The notes beneath the pieces were generated by a model that saw only the letters and a list, made by a program, of their open reading frames with translations, was not told the DNA's origin and did no database searches. DNA of 64,000 bases from DAOUKH01 sp964291475 (GTDB lineage Bacteria; Chloroflexota; Dehalococcoidia; SHYB01), in NCBI GenBank assembly GCA_964291475.2, contig OZ220075.1, positions 138,505-202,504 of the forward strand, given 5' to 3'. Below are positions 1 through 11,518 of this stretch, piece after piece (within the stretch, counting starts at the first letter, position 1; every line of letters begins with the position of its first letter). Both the position numbers and the translations under genes were made by a program.

Positions 1-1
1 G

Positions 2-313
2 GCCATGTACTACGCCCTAACCGGCGAGACCATGTCGGCGGAGGAAGCGCTCCGCATCGGCTTCATCCATGAGATCGTTCCTCCGGAGCGGCTGATGCCA
101 CGGGCCATCGAGATTGCCCAGGCCATCGCCGCCAACGCGCCGCTCGCGGTGCAGGCCACTCGGAAGATGATGCACTTCTGGCGCCGCCTGGCGATGGAAG
201 AGTCGCAGAAGTTCGGCGATGTCATCTACGCCCAGATCAACCAATCGGAGGACGCCAAGGAAGGGCCGCTAGCCTTCACGGAAAAACGCCCGCCCCAGTG
301 GAAGGGGCGGTAA
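2..313 (+). CDS. Enoyl-CoA hydratase/isomerase (crotonase) family protein, C-terminal part
   Basis: Partial gene, open at the left edge; only about the last 103 residues are present. The visible part is the C-terminal trimerisation region of the crotonase fold (AEEALRIGFIHEIVP, then NAPLAVQATRKMM and a terminal GPLAFTEKR). The same pattern occurs at the end of the complete crotonase gene near 55.1-55.9 kb. Members act on acyl-CoA thioesters in the cytoplasm. The active-site half lies outside the window, so the exact reaction cannot be judged. It runs convergently towards the ABC-transporter locus that follows. Confidence 0.85.
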   Translation, partial: AMYYALTGETMSAEEALRIGFIHEIVPPERLMPRAIEIAQAIAANAPLAVQATRKMMHFWRRLAMEESQKFGDVIYAQINQSEDAKEGPLAFTEKRPPQWKGR

Positions 314-431
314 CGCCGGCATCCTTCCCCACCTCGTCCGGCTCTGCTCCAAGCCTTTGGCGCCGCCCGGTCCGGCCCCACTACCCCACTGCCCATCATG
401 CGGGCACGGCCCGCGCAACCGCGGTGCGGAG

Positions 432-1325
432 CTACGGCCCTGACACGCGAACGTCCGCTCCTCTGAGTCTGGGGTCGAGCAGGTCCCGCGCCGCGTCGCC
501 CATGGCGGCGAAGCCGAAAACGGCGAAGGTGATGAACAGGGCGGACGATATGGTGAGCCAGGGCGCCGTGTTGGCGTGCTGGCGGACCCCTTCGGAGAGC
601 ATCCGGCCCCACGAGGGCTCAGGTGGCGGCGAGGCAACCCCCAGGAAACTCAGGGCCGCGACGACGACGATCGCCCATCCGATCTGGTTCGTGACAAGCA
701 CCATCAGGGAAGCCAGGGTGTTCGGCGCAATGTGCCGGAACATGATCCTTGTGTCCGAGGCCCCCAGCGATCGGGCTGCTTCCACGTAGACCTCTTCCTT
801 GGCGCTTAGCGTCACCGAACGCACCACCCGGCTCGCTATCGGCACGATGACGACCGCGAGGGCGATGACGACGTTGATGTCGCTAGGCCCCAGGAGGGAC
901 ACGATGGACAGTGCCAAGATCAGCGTTGGCAACGAGAGGAGCCCGTCGACGATCCGCTGTATTCCCAGGTCGACCCACCCTCCGCGAAAGCCGCTCACCA
1001 GCCCCAAGACCGCCCCGATGAGGCTGCCCACCACCACGGAGACCACCGCCACGAAAAGCACGGGCCGGGCGCCGACGATGAGCCGGCTGAGTTGATCGCG
1101 GCCAAAGTTGTCCGTGCCGAGCAAAAACGTCCCGCCGGGCTCCTCGAACAGATTGTCGTAGTGCGGCTCTAGGGGATCGAAGGGAGCGATCAGGGGCCCA
1201 AAGACCGCAAGCACCGCAGCGACGAACACCACGACCGCGCCGACCGCCCCCAGCGGCTTCGCGCGGGCCGTGCGGAGCATGCTGAGCGTCGCGCGGCCCA
1301 AGCCTCTCATCCTGCGGCTAGACAC
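432..1325 (-). CDS. ABC transporter permease, DppC/OppC type
   Basis: Inner-membrane permease of a dipeptide/oligopeptide-type ABC importer. About 297 residues, normal for the family, with an N-terminal membrane segment (GAVGAVVVFVAAVLAVFGP), the DppC-type LLGTDNFGRDQLSRLIVGAR stretch, and the cytoplasmic EAA-like loop (YVEAARSLGASDTRIMFRHIAPN) that docks on the ATPase. It begins with GTG at 1325; an ATG at 1310 is an alternative. It lies 12 bp after the partner permease and is the last gene of the minus-strand group. No ATP-binding subunit is encoded nearby, so the pair must borrow one from elsewhere. Confidence 0.92.
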   Translation of the reverse strand: MSSRRMRGLGRATLSMLRTARAKPLGAVGAVVVFVAAVLAVFGPLIAPFDPLEPHYDNLFEEPGGTFLLGTDNFGRDQLSRLIVGARPVLFVAVVSVVVGSLIGAVLGLVSGFRGGWVDLGIQRIVDGLLSLPTLILALSIVSLLGPSDINVVIALAVVIVPIASRVVRSVTLSAKEEVYVEAARSLGASDTRIMFRHIAPNTLASLMVLVTNQIGWAIVVVAALSFLGVASPPPEPSWGRMLSEGVRQHANTAPWLTISSALFITFAVFGFAAMGDAARDLLDPRLRGADVRVSGP

Positions 1326-1337
1326 CAGATTGCTCCG

Positions 1338-2297
1338 TCATGTCTCGTACCGAATCCTCGGGTCCAACCAGCTATACAGGGCATCGATCACAACGTTCAG
1401 GGTCAAGATCATCACGGCAAACAGCGTGACGATCGTTTGGACCGTAATCCACTCCCGGCCAAAGATGGCGTCGACCATGCGCGAACCGATGCCTGGGAGT
1501 ACGAATATCTCCTCCACGATCACTGCTCCGGCCAACAGCGTTCCGGCCTGCACGCCGGCCACCGTGAGAATCGGGAGCAAGGCATTACGGAGCGAGTGCC
1601 GTCCGATGACCACGTGCGAAGGCAGCCCCTTTGCCCGCGCGGTGCGCACGTAGTCCTGACGCAGTACTTCCAACATGGCAGAGCGCGTCATCCTCGCCAG
1701 AGCGGCCGAATTGCTATGCCCCAGCACCAACGCGGGGAAGATCAGTTGCGTCAGATTCTCCAGCGGATCTTTGGTAAGCGGCACGAATTCCAATGGGGGA
1801 ATCCACTGGAAGTACTTCACCAACACGAGGAAGACGAGCGCTCCGACCAGAAAATTCGGCATCGCCAGGCCGGAGATGGCGAACGTCCTGCCGAGGTAGT
1901 CCCACACGGAGTCTTGCTTGATCGCTCCAATCACGCCTACGGGGATCGCTATCGCGAAGCTGATCAGCAGCGAGAGCGCGGCCAATTCAGCCGTGACGGG
2001 GAGTTTCCTGGCGATGTCGTTGAACACCGGCTCGCCGGTGACCAGAGACGTCCCTCCGTTGAGGCGCACCATGTCCCAAAGCCAGTTCAGGTATTGAGCG
2101 AAGAGCGGCCGGTCCAGCCCGAGTTGCGCGCGGAGCGCGTCGTATTGCTCCCGGTCCAACGTCAGCCTGCCGCCGTCGGTCAGGAAGTTCAGGGCGACGT
2201 CCCCCGGCAGGAGCCTGAACATGTAGAAGATCACCAACGAGACCACGAGGACCGTGGGGATCATCAGAAGCAGGCGCCGGGTCAGATAGGTCTGCAT
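1338..2297 (-). CDS. ABC transporter permease, DppB/OppB type
   Basis: First permease of the dipeptide/oligopeptide-type importer, 319 residues and full length. It has the N-terminal anchor (LLLMIPTVLVVSLVIFYMFRLLPGD), the family periplasmic region, and the EAA loop (YVRTARAKGLPSHVVIGRHSLRNALLP) followed by membrane segments. It should form a heterodimeric channel with the downstream permease and be fed by the lipoprotein binding protein encoded at the head of the locus (5745-7556). Two sulfatase-superfamily genes lie between binding protein and permeases, suggesting that the imported molecule is hydrolysed before or after uptake. Substrate unknown. Confidence 0.92.
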   Translation of the reverse strand: MQTYLTRRLLLMIPTVLVVSLVIFYMFRLLPGDVALNFLTDGGRLTLDREQYDALRAQLGLDRPLFAQYLNWLWDMVRLNGGTSLVTGEPVFNDIARKLPVTAELAALSLLISFAIAIPVGVIGAIKQDSVWDYLGRTFAISGLAMPNFLVGALVFLVLVKYFQWIPPLEFVPLTKDPLENLTQLIFPALVLGHSNSAALARMTRSAMLEVLRQDYVRTARAKGLPSHVVIGRHSLRNALLPILTVAGVQAGTLLAGAVIVEEIFVLPGIGSRMVDAIFGREWITVQTIVTLFAVMILTLNVVIDALYSWLDPRIRYET

Positions 2298-2553
2298 GGG
2301 GCTGGCCCTGGATTCTCCCTATCGGGTCCTCGGTCGGCCTTGTGGGGCGGCAGTCCGGCCCTGGGGAGAGATCCAAGCCCCGCAGCCCGCTGAGCTAGGC
2401 GGGGCGCAACGGCCATTGCGGCCGCTCACATGCGCGCCCCTCATGCTTCTCCCGGCGGACATCGGCGCCCATTCCCGGCACCCATGGAGTGGTCTAGGGG
2501 CCGGTGGAGCGGAGAACTCAGCCGTGGAGTTCGTGCGGATTTGGGCCCCTCCG

Positions 2554-3999
2554 CTAGATGTTCAACTCGAGACGCGGCGTCTGCAGGTTGGGTGCGACGT
2601 TGGTATCCCGCATGAACTTGACGAGATACTGATGCAGTTCTCTGGCCACCTCCGGCCGGGCGGAGATGACGTTCTGGTCCTGCCGCGGGTCCGATTGCAG
2701 GTTGTACAACGAGGACAACCCTGGCTCCGGGTTGTAGAGCAGCGCCCAATCGCCGGCGTTGATGGTAATCGTGGAGTACGGCCCTTTCCGCCGGAGCACG
2801 TTGTCGACGTAGCGGACTGGGTCCCCGGGGTTGGTCAAAGGCTCGCTGCTAATGGTGAAGTCCCGGCCCGGCGCCGAGAGGTCCTGCATCTTCGGCAAAA
2901 GCGAGATGCCTTCAACGAAATCGGGGAGGTCCTCCCCCAAGACATCCAGCACCGTCGGCATGACATCCACGGCGGAGGTGAGTTGGTTGTAGCTCCCGGG
3001 CCCGACTCCCGGAACGTGGATGATCAACGGAAGCAGGATGTTCTCCTCGTAGAGCGGGTTGGGGCCCCACGTCGCGTCCGGGGCCAGCCAGTCCATGGCG
3101 CCGCCGTCGGCTTGGAACATCTTCCCGAAGAGGCCTCCGTGCTCGCCGAAATAGAACCCGTGGTCGGTGGTGAAGATGACGACGGTTCTTTCCATTAGCC
3201 CGAGGTTCTCGACCTTCCGGAGCAGGTGGCCTATCCAAGTGTCGACCATGGAGACCGACCCGCAATAGGTGGCGTGGGACTTCTTCAACCTCTCCTCTGA
3301 GAAGCCGGGCTCGTTCTGCCAATAGCCGTAGATGGGGTAGATGATCTCCCCGTCGTAGCCGGGATAGTACAGTTCCGTGTAGTAGGGGGGAGCATCCCAC
3401 GGCTCGTGGGGGTCCCACGTGTCCACGTAGAGGAAGAAGTCCTCCTTGTAGTGCCGCTCCAGCCATCGCATGGCCATCGTGAAGGTTCGAGGCGAGCAGT
3501 GGTCCTCCTCATACCGCCAGGCGGCACGCAGGTCCCAGGACTCGTGCTGGCTGTTCATCCGGGTGGCATGGCCCACGAGGGCCGGTTGGCCCGGCCGGGG
3601 AGGCGGCGGGTCGAGGTCTTCCTCCCAGTGGGTGCCGCTCATCAAGTGGCCTTGGTTCATGAAGAAGGCCCCGAACCCCTGGTCGTAGTTCATCCCCGCG
3701 CGGACGTAGAAGGGCGTATCGACCACGGCGGCCGTCGTAAAACCCTTTCGGCCTAGGACTTGCGCCAACGTCACCGCCTCGTCCGGCAGCGGGCCCCACC
3801 CCATGTATGAGAGAGTCCAGCGGCCCGTGTGGTGGTCCGCCCGCCCCGGCATCGTGGGGAAGGCGCCGGCGTAGTGCCTATCGAAGCGGATCGATTTGCT
3901 CGCTAGCCAGTCGAGCGCCGGCGTGTGCATGGCCCGCTTCCCGTACGCCCCGACATGGTCCTGGCGAACGGTATCCGCAACGATCCAGATGACATTCAT
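2554..3999 (-). CDS. Sulfatase-superfamily hydrolase with Thr at the nucleophile position (copy 1)
   Basis: About 481 residues of the alkaline-phosphatase/sulfatase fold. It starts MNVIWIVADTVRQDH and has a metal-site segment FTTDHGFYFGEHG. The start at 3999 is chosen because AGGGAG lies just upstream and homology begins there. Sulfatases carry Cys or Ser in C/S-x-P-x-R, which is converted to formylglycine. Here the aligned segment is T49-M-P-G-R, so formylglycine cannot form in the usual way. Thr nucleophiles are known in related phosphodiesterases and phosphonoacetate hydrolase, so phosphoester cleavage is possible. No signal peptide is visible, so it is probably cytoplasmic. It follows a close paralogue. 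Confidence 0.85.
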   Translation of the reverse strand: MNVIWIVADTVRQDHVGAYGKRAMHTPALDWLASKSIRFDRHYAGAFPTMPGRADHHTGRWTLSYMGWGPLPDEAVTLAQVLGRKGFTTAAVVDTPFYVRAGMNYDQGFGAFFMNQGHLMSGTHWEEDLDPPPPRPGQPALVGHATRMNSQHESWDLRAAWRYEEDHCSPRTFTMAMRWLERHYKEDFFLYVDTWDPHEPWDAPPYYTELYYPGYDGEIIYPIYGYWQNEPGFSEERLKKSHATYCGSVSMVDTWIGHLLRKVENLGLMERTVVIFTTDHGFYFGEHGGLFGKMFQADGGAMDWLAPDATWGPNPLYEENILLPLIIHVPGVGPGSYNQLTSAVDVMPTVLDVLGEDLPDFVEGISLLPKMQDLSAPGRDFTISSEPLTNPGDPVRYVDNVLRRKGPYSTITINAGDWALLYNPEPGLSSLYNLQSDPRQDQNVISARPEVARELHQYLVKFMRDTNVAPNLQTPRLELNI

Positions 4000-4055
4000 G
4001 ACCGTCTCCCTGCCGAGAAGTCTGGCGGGCCGGAGGCCGTGCAGCGGTTGGCCCC

Positions 4056-5512
4056 CTAGAGGCGCAATTCGGAACGCGCCTCGAACAAGTGGGGCGCCAC
4101 GTTCGTATCCCGCATGAACTGCACGAGCCTTTGGTGATGTTCCTTGGCCACGTCCGGGTGCTGTGCGATGACGTTGTTGAGCTGTTTCGGGTCCGAGGGC
4201 AGGTGATACAGCTCGGACTGCTGAGGCTCGGCCCCGTAGAGGAAGGACCACTCATCCGTCGTTACCGTAGTCATCGATATCCCTGCCCTCCGCCGAAGAA
4301 GATTGTCGACGTAGCGGACGGGGTCGCCCGGGTTGGTGAAGGGCTCGCTGCTCACCACGAACTCTCGGCCCGGCAGCGACGTATCGCGCATCTGCGGCAG
4401 CAGCGACCTGCCCTGCACGAATGCCGGAATATCCTGGTTTAGGAAGTCCAGTACGGTCGGCATGATGTCCACCGCCGAAGTGAGTCCTTGATAGACCGCC
4501 GGCGCGATTCCGGGGACATAGATCAGGAGCGGCACAAAGACGTTTTCCTTGTAAAGGGGGTTGGGGCCCCAGCTCGCGCCCCGGTCCGACCAATTCACGC
4601 GCGTGCCGTCGGCTCGCACCGGCGGCGACATCTTGCCGAAGATCCCCCGCTCGCCGAATTGGAAGCCGTGGTCGGCGGTGAAGACGATGGCCGTCTTCTC
4701 CATGAGGCCCATGTTCTCGACGGTTCTGAGCAGGCGCCCGATCCAGGTGTCGACCATCGTAAGCTCGCCACAGTAGGCAGCGTGGGCCTTGTCGACCACC
4801 TCCTGCGTAACGCCCGGCGTGTCCTTCCAGCGCCCGTAGATCGGATAGATCGTTTCGCCGTCGAAGTCGGGCCAATACAGCTCCGTGTAGTAGTTGGGGG
4901 CGTCCCACGGCTCGTGGGGTCCCACGTGTCGACGTAGAGGAAGAAGTCATCCTTGTAGTGGCGCTCCAGCCAGTGCATGGCCAGCTTCATGGTCTGAGGG
5001 GCGCAACGGTCCTCCTCGTGCCGCCACGCGGCCCGCGCGTCCCAGGACTCGTGGTTCCGCGCCACGTAGGTGCCCCACGTCTGGACGCCTTTCTCCTCGT
5101 CCCGGGAGAAGCTGGCCGGAAACTTGTCGGGGTCGGTCCAGTAATAACCGCCCATCAATTGGCCCGGATAGGTGAAGAACCCCTGGAATCCCCGGTCATA
5201 GTTCATCTCCGACCGCTGGTAGAAGGGCGTATCGACGCACGCAGCCGTGGTGAAGCCTTCCTGCACCAGCAGTTGGGCCAGGGTCTCCTGACCCGGCGGG
5301 AGCGGACCCCAAGTCATGAAAGACAAGCTCCAGCGGCCCGTGTGGTAGTCGGCCCGGGCCGGCATGGTGGGGAACGACGCGGCGTAGTGGTTGGCGAATC
5401 GGACGGACTTGGCCGCCAGAGCATCGAGCGATGGCGTGTGCATCTCCTTGTTGCCATACGCCCCGATATGGTCCTGGCGGACGGTATCCGCGACGATCCA
5501 AATGATGTTCAT
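4056..5512 (-). CDS. Sulfatase-superfamily hydrolase, paralogue of copy 1, frameshifted
   Basis: Tandem paralogue of the preceding hydrolase, starting MNIIWIVADTVRQDH and also carrying Thr (T49-M-P-A-R) where Cys/Ser is expected. The reading frame breaks after DTWDP and resumes as HEPWDAPNYYTELYW in another frame. The cause is visible: copy 1 has five G at 3408-3412, while this copy has four at 4916-4919. Restoring one base gives an intact protein of about 485 residues, so either a recent mutation or a sequence error explains it. It has the same metal-site segment (FTADHGFQFGERG). It is co-oriented with the binding protein upstream and the permeases downstream. Confidence 0.82.
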
Positions 5513-5664
5513 TGTTTGTTCGCTCCCGAAAGCTCAAACCCTAGGAACGGCGCCGTTCGGGGCAAATCCGCTTGGCCCGGTCTTTGTCATGGAACCGACC
5601 TTGCCGCCGTCCGACCGCGATGTTTCGACCCACGGCCGCGCCGGTCTCGCGGAGGCGGCGATTT

Positions 5665-5708
5665 CCCAACCGCCTTGACCCGTGCATCCACGAATCAAGG
5701 CGGTTGGG
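5665..5708. terminator. Perfect 14-bp inverted repeat, possible terminator
   Basis: Stem arms at 5665-5678 and 5695-5708 are exact complements (CCCAACCGCCTTGA and its reverse) around a 16-nt loop. It lies 36 bp beyond the stop codon of the binding-protein gene. A strong hairpin here could reduce read-through into the sulfatase genes or stabilise the upstream message. No clear U-tract follows on the minus strand, so a role as an intrinsic terminator is uncertain. Confidence 0.5.
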
Positions 5709-5744
5709 AGTTGTTTCGATTTGCCCGAAACCCTGGCGCGCCGC

Positions 5745-7556
5745 CTATTCTTGGAGCCAGACGTGGTCCCAGCGCTGATAGCTCCAGTGCCCAACCGGCG
5801 GCGTGAAGCCCTTCACCTCGCCTTGGACCGGCCAGAACTGGCCTCTCCAGGTGAGCGGGATTCCCGGCACCACTTCGATCATCCGTTGTTGGAGCTGCAT
5901 TACCAGGTCACGGCGCTTGGCCGGGTCGGTCTCGGCGCTCTGTTGGCGGTAGAGGTCCTGCATCATCTCGTCGTCGAGAAGGTTCTTGCCGCCGACCAAG
6001 ACACAACTGGAGCCATCCGGGTCGGGGAAGGCAACGTTGCAGCCATCGGGGCTGACCTCGAAGTCGCCGTCGGTCCTGCGGGCCGTCGCGTCGGCGGCCG
6101 GAAGCACGAGCAACTCCGAGCTGATCCCGATGCGTTGGAGTTGGTCCTTGACAAACTCTCCTTCGGCGACGATGTACTCCACGCTGGTGGTGAGGAGCTC
6201 GGTCTCAAACCCGTCAGGGTAGCCCGCCTCCGCCAACAGCCGCCTAGCCTCCGCGCGGTCTTGCTCCAGTTCATCGCCTGACCGATAGCCAGGAATCTTG
6301 GCAAGCTCTTCGTCAGACAGACCCCACCCCGGCGGGCCCACCAGCGGCCCCGCCACTCTGGTGGAGCCTGGCAGGACCTTCAGTGCGGCCGACCGGTCCA
6401 TGGCCAAGAACGCGGCCCGCCGGACCCGCACGTCGTCCCACGGGCTTACGTTGGTGTTGATGACCACGAGGTTAATGGCCAAGGGGTCATGCGGCCAGGG
6501 GACCAGGTCCACTACGGTGCTCCGCAGATCGTCGATATCGCTCTGGTTGACGACGTAGGTGGCGGCGGCGCCGAGCATGTCGAGCCTGCCCGCCTTGAAA
6601 CCCGCCAAGCGTGTGTTGAAGTCCCTGATGAAGATGAACTTCACCGCGTCGAGGTAAGGCAGACCCTCCTTGAAGTAGCTATCGTTGCGCAGGAACTCCA
6701 CGGAGACCCCTTTGTTGTAGTCTCCCTCGGTGAATGGACCGGTGCCGACCGACGGGCCGCTGTCCAAGTTCCCGCCTGCGGCCTCGCGGACGTGCTTGGC
6801 GTAGATCGGGTTCATGAGGATGCCCAAAGCAGCGAGGAACGACGCGCGCGGCTGCTCAAGGGTCACTGCCAGCGTCCTATCATCAGGGACACTCATGGAC
6901 ACGATGTCTTTGAGATGGGGCGCGACCCGTCCCGTCTGGTTCTCGAGGGAGTACATGGCGTCGCCGGCGGTGAAGGGTTGGCCGTCGTGCCACGACACGT
7001 CATCCCGGAAGTGGAACGTGAAGGTCGCCCCGTCCGCCTCCCACCGCTCGGCCAAGTCGGGGATGAGGTCGCCCATGGGCGGTTCCCAGTTGAAGGTGAT
7101 GATGTTGTTATAGACGTGGGGAGCCCAGACGCCCAGGAAGGTGATGGACCTCGCCGTTGCCGGGTCCACCCTGCCGGGATCGCCGAGTGAGGGGAGGACC
7201 AACGTGCCGCCTCGCCTGGCGTCCGGCGTCGGTATTGGCGTCGCCGTTGGCTGGGGCGTTGGTGTCGGCTGCGCCGTTGGTTCCGTCACCGATATCGGGG
7301 TTGCCGTAGGCTGTGGCGTCGGTTGCTCAACCGATATTGGGGTCGCCGTGGGCTGCGGCGTCGGCTGTGCTACCGATATCGGGGTCGCTGTCGGCTGCGG
7401 TGTCGGCTGCTCTACCGATATCGGGGTCGCCGTCGGCTGCGGCGTCGCTGTCGGGACGGGTGTCGGTGTAGCGGCATCTCCCCCGCAGGCCGCCACGATC
7501 AGCGTGAGGACCGCGGCCACCGCAACGACAGTGAACAACTGCGTTCTTCGTAGCAT
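5745..7556 (-). CDS. ABC transporter substrate-binding lipoprotein, family 5 (peptide/opine type)
   Basis: Secreted, lipid-anchored solute-binding protein of about 603 residues. The start at 7556 is chosen because GAGGAAGG precedes it and it gives a signal peptide MLRRTQLFTVVAVAAVLTL ending in lipobox VAAC (Cys24). A Thr/Pro-rich spacer follows, built of four imperfect 14-residue repeats (TPISVEQPTPQPTA type). The binding domain then has family-5 features such as HFRDDVSWHDGQPFTAGDAMYSLE and MDRSAALKVLPGS. It heads the minus-strand group with two hydrolases and two permeases, so it probably captures their substrate. Family-5 proteins bind peptides, glycosides, nickel or opines, so the ligand cannot be named. 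Confidence 0.9.
   Translation of the reverse strand: MLRRTQLFTVVAVAAVLTLIVAACGGDAATPTPVPTATPQPTATPISVEQPTPQPTATPISVAQPTPQPTATPISVEQPTPQPTATPISVTEPTAQPTPTPQPTATPIPTPDARRGGTLVLPSLGDPGRVDPATARSITFLGVWAPHVYNNIITFNWEPPMGDLIPDLAERWEADGATFTFHFRDDVSWHDGQPFTAGDAMYSLENQTGRVAPHLKDIVSMSVPDDRTLAVTLEQPRASFLAALGILMNPIYAKHVREAAGGNLDSGPSVGTGPFTEGDYNKGVSVEFLRNDSYFKEGLPYLDAVKFIFIRDFNTRLAGFKAGRLDMLGAAATYVVNQSDIDDLRSTVVDLVPWPHDPLAINLVVINTNVSPWDDVRVRRAAFLAMDRSAALKVLPGSTRVAGPLVGPPGWGLSDEELAKIPGYRSGDELEQDRAEARRLLAEAGYPDGFETELLTTSVEYIVAEGEFVKDQLQRIGISSELLVLPAADATARRTDGDFEVSPDGCNVAFPDPDGSSCVLVGGKNLLDDEMMQDLYRQQSAETDPAKRRDLVMQLQQRMIEVVPGIPLTWRGQFWPVQGEVKGFTPPVGHWSYQRWDHVWLQE
7205..7465. repeat. 42-bp in-frame tandem repeat within the binding-protein gene
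   Basis: About four imperfect copies of a 42-bp unit containing ACCGATATCGGGGTCGCCGT (plus-strand view). They encode the Thr/Pro/Gln spacer between lipid anchor and binding domain. Copies differ at scattered, mostly synonymous positions. Confidence 0.8.
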
Positions 7557-7798
7557 GGGATGCACCTTCCTCAAGTTGGTTTCCTGAGTGGGTCTTCGCC
7601 GACTGCCATCGGCCCGCCGTACCGCCCGCGCTTCAAATGTCGTACCCGGCAGTGGCGCCTTGCCGCGGCACGGTATCACGGCGCCAAAAGGGGAGCAACA
7701 TTGCGCAATCCGTCACAAGCGGATGTTTCTGTGCACGCCCACCACCGCGGGCCAACGGCCAAGCCCGCCGCGGTCAGAAACAGCGCGGGGAGAAAGCA

Positions 7799-7875
7799 TG
7801 GTAGCGCATGCGGGATTCGAACCCGCGACCTCCGCCTTGAGAGGGCGGCGTCCTGGGCCGCTAGACCAATGCGCC
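7799..7875 (-). tRNA. tRNA-Glu (CTC)
   Basis: Full cloverleaf on the minus strand: acceptor GGCGCAT pairs with ATGCGCT (one G-U pair), the anticodon loop CTCTCAA gives CTC, and the T-loop is TTCGAAT. The discriminator is A and CCA is encoded. It lies 5 bp beyond tRNA-Gln on the same strand, so the two are probably cotranscribed. Confidence 0.95.
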
Positions 7876-7880
7876 ACAGT

Positions 7881-7954
7881 TGGCTGGGGATCCTGGATTC
7901 GAACCAGGGCCTACAGATCCAGAGTCTGCTGTCCTACCACTAGACGAATCCCCA
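7881..7954 (-). tRNA. tRNA-Gln (CTG)
   Basis: Cloverleaf on the minus strand: acceptor TGGGGAT pairs fully with ATCCCCA, anticodon loop CTCTGGA gives CTG, T-loop TTCGAAT, discriminator G, CCA encoded. A promoter lies just upstream. Confidence 0.95.
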
Positions 7955-7964
7955 ACCTAAGCCA

Positions 7965-7994
7965 ATTTTATGCCACCCCGCCACGTTATAGCAA
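7965..7994 (-). promoter_or_regulatory. Promoter of the tRNA-Gln/tRNA-Glu unit
   Basis: On the minus strand, TTGCTA (-35, complement of 7989-7994) and TAAAAT (-10, complement of 7965-7970) are separated by 18 bp. The -10 ends 10 bp before the mature tRNA-Gln. This is the best two-box sigma70-like promoter seen in the window. Confidence 0.6.
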
Positions 7995-8114
7995 GTCGGC
8001 AACCCTGACCGCCCCCCTTGCTGACTATCACGATGCGTCGCGAGGAGGACGCCAGGATCGCTCGCGGCTAAGCAGCGTCCGAGGCCATTCTAGACGAGGC
8101 CCGGGAGACCGGGA

Positions 8115-8758
8115 CTACGGACCGAGCACGCGCCCCAAGGCCTTGCGGCCCCATTCCAGTCCCTGCCCGGGAAGCTCCGCCGTCGGGCGCTCCTTCAGCG
8201 CAAACCGCACCGTCGCCTCCATCGTGTCGTCGGGGCGCAGGTCGTACCACACGTCGAAGGCGTCGCCCTCGGGCGTCTTGATCGCCACGTGCGCGCCCCG
8301 GTACTCGACCGCAAGGCCGCTGTTGATGCTCGCGCTGTAGGGAAAGAGCCGCAGCAGCCGGCCCGACGACGCCGGCCCCAAGTCGAAGCGCAGCGTGAAC
8401 GCGGCCTCGATCCGGCCGTCCAGCGATTCGAGCGCGCCGAACAGGTGCGAGAGCGTGAAGTCCGTCTGGTGAAGCTCGGTCTGGTCGTCGAGCTCGCTCT
8501 CCACCAGGTACTCGATGGCGACTTCGCTCTCGCCGTCGGCCACGATCTGCACCTCGCCCCAGCTGTGGACCTTCTGCGTCTCGCGACGGTAGTCCTCGTG
8601 GAAGAAGATGCGGTCTTCGACGTCTTCCGCCTCCCGCGCTCCGAGTGCCGCCAACTCCTGGCGCACCGGCTCGGGCAGCGAGATGAAGAAGTGCATCTCC
8701 AGGCTCGCGCACTGCGCGCCGACCAGGTCAAGCCGCAGGGGCGACGAAGGTTGCATGC

Positions 8759-8762
<4 letters not shown>
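8115..8762 (-). CDS. Conserved hypothetical protein coupled to secA
   Basis: About 215 residues, mostly beta-rich and soluble in appearance, without signal peptide or membrane segment (segments such as VEIRIFFHEDY-like acidic strands and AAFTLRFDLGPASSGRLLRLFPY). I do not recognise the family. The start at 8762 is chosen because its ATG overlaps the secA stop codon (ATGA), implying translational coupling to secA. A longer start at 8780 would lie deeper inside secA. Coupling suggests co-expression with the preprotein translocase but does not show a function. Confidence 0.7.
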
Positions 8763-11371
<2,609 letters not shown>

Positions 11372-11448
11372 TAGAAGTACAGCCTTGGATTCGGGCGCCG
11401 GACTAGCGGCCTGCGCGCACCTCGCGCGGCGGAGCGCCCTTCTGTTCC

Positions 11449-11454
11449 ATTATA
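11449..11454 (-). promoter_or_regulatory. -10 element upstream of secA
   Basis: Perfect TATAAT on the minus strand about 78 bp before the secA start. No convincing -35 is visible. Confidence 0.45.
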
Positions 11455-11518
11455 CGCATACGGCAGCGGCATTGGACGCCTCGGCTGACGCCTCCTGAAG
11501 GGGAGGAGAACTGCGCTG

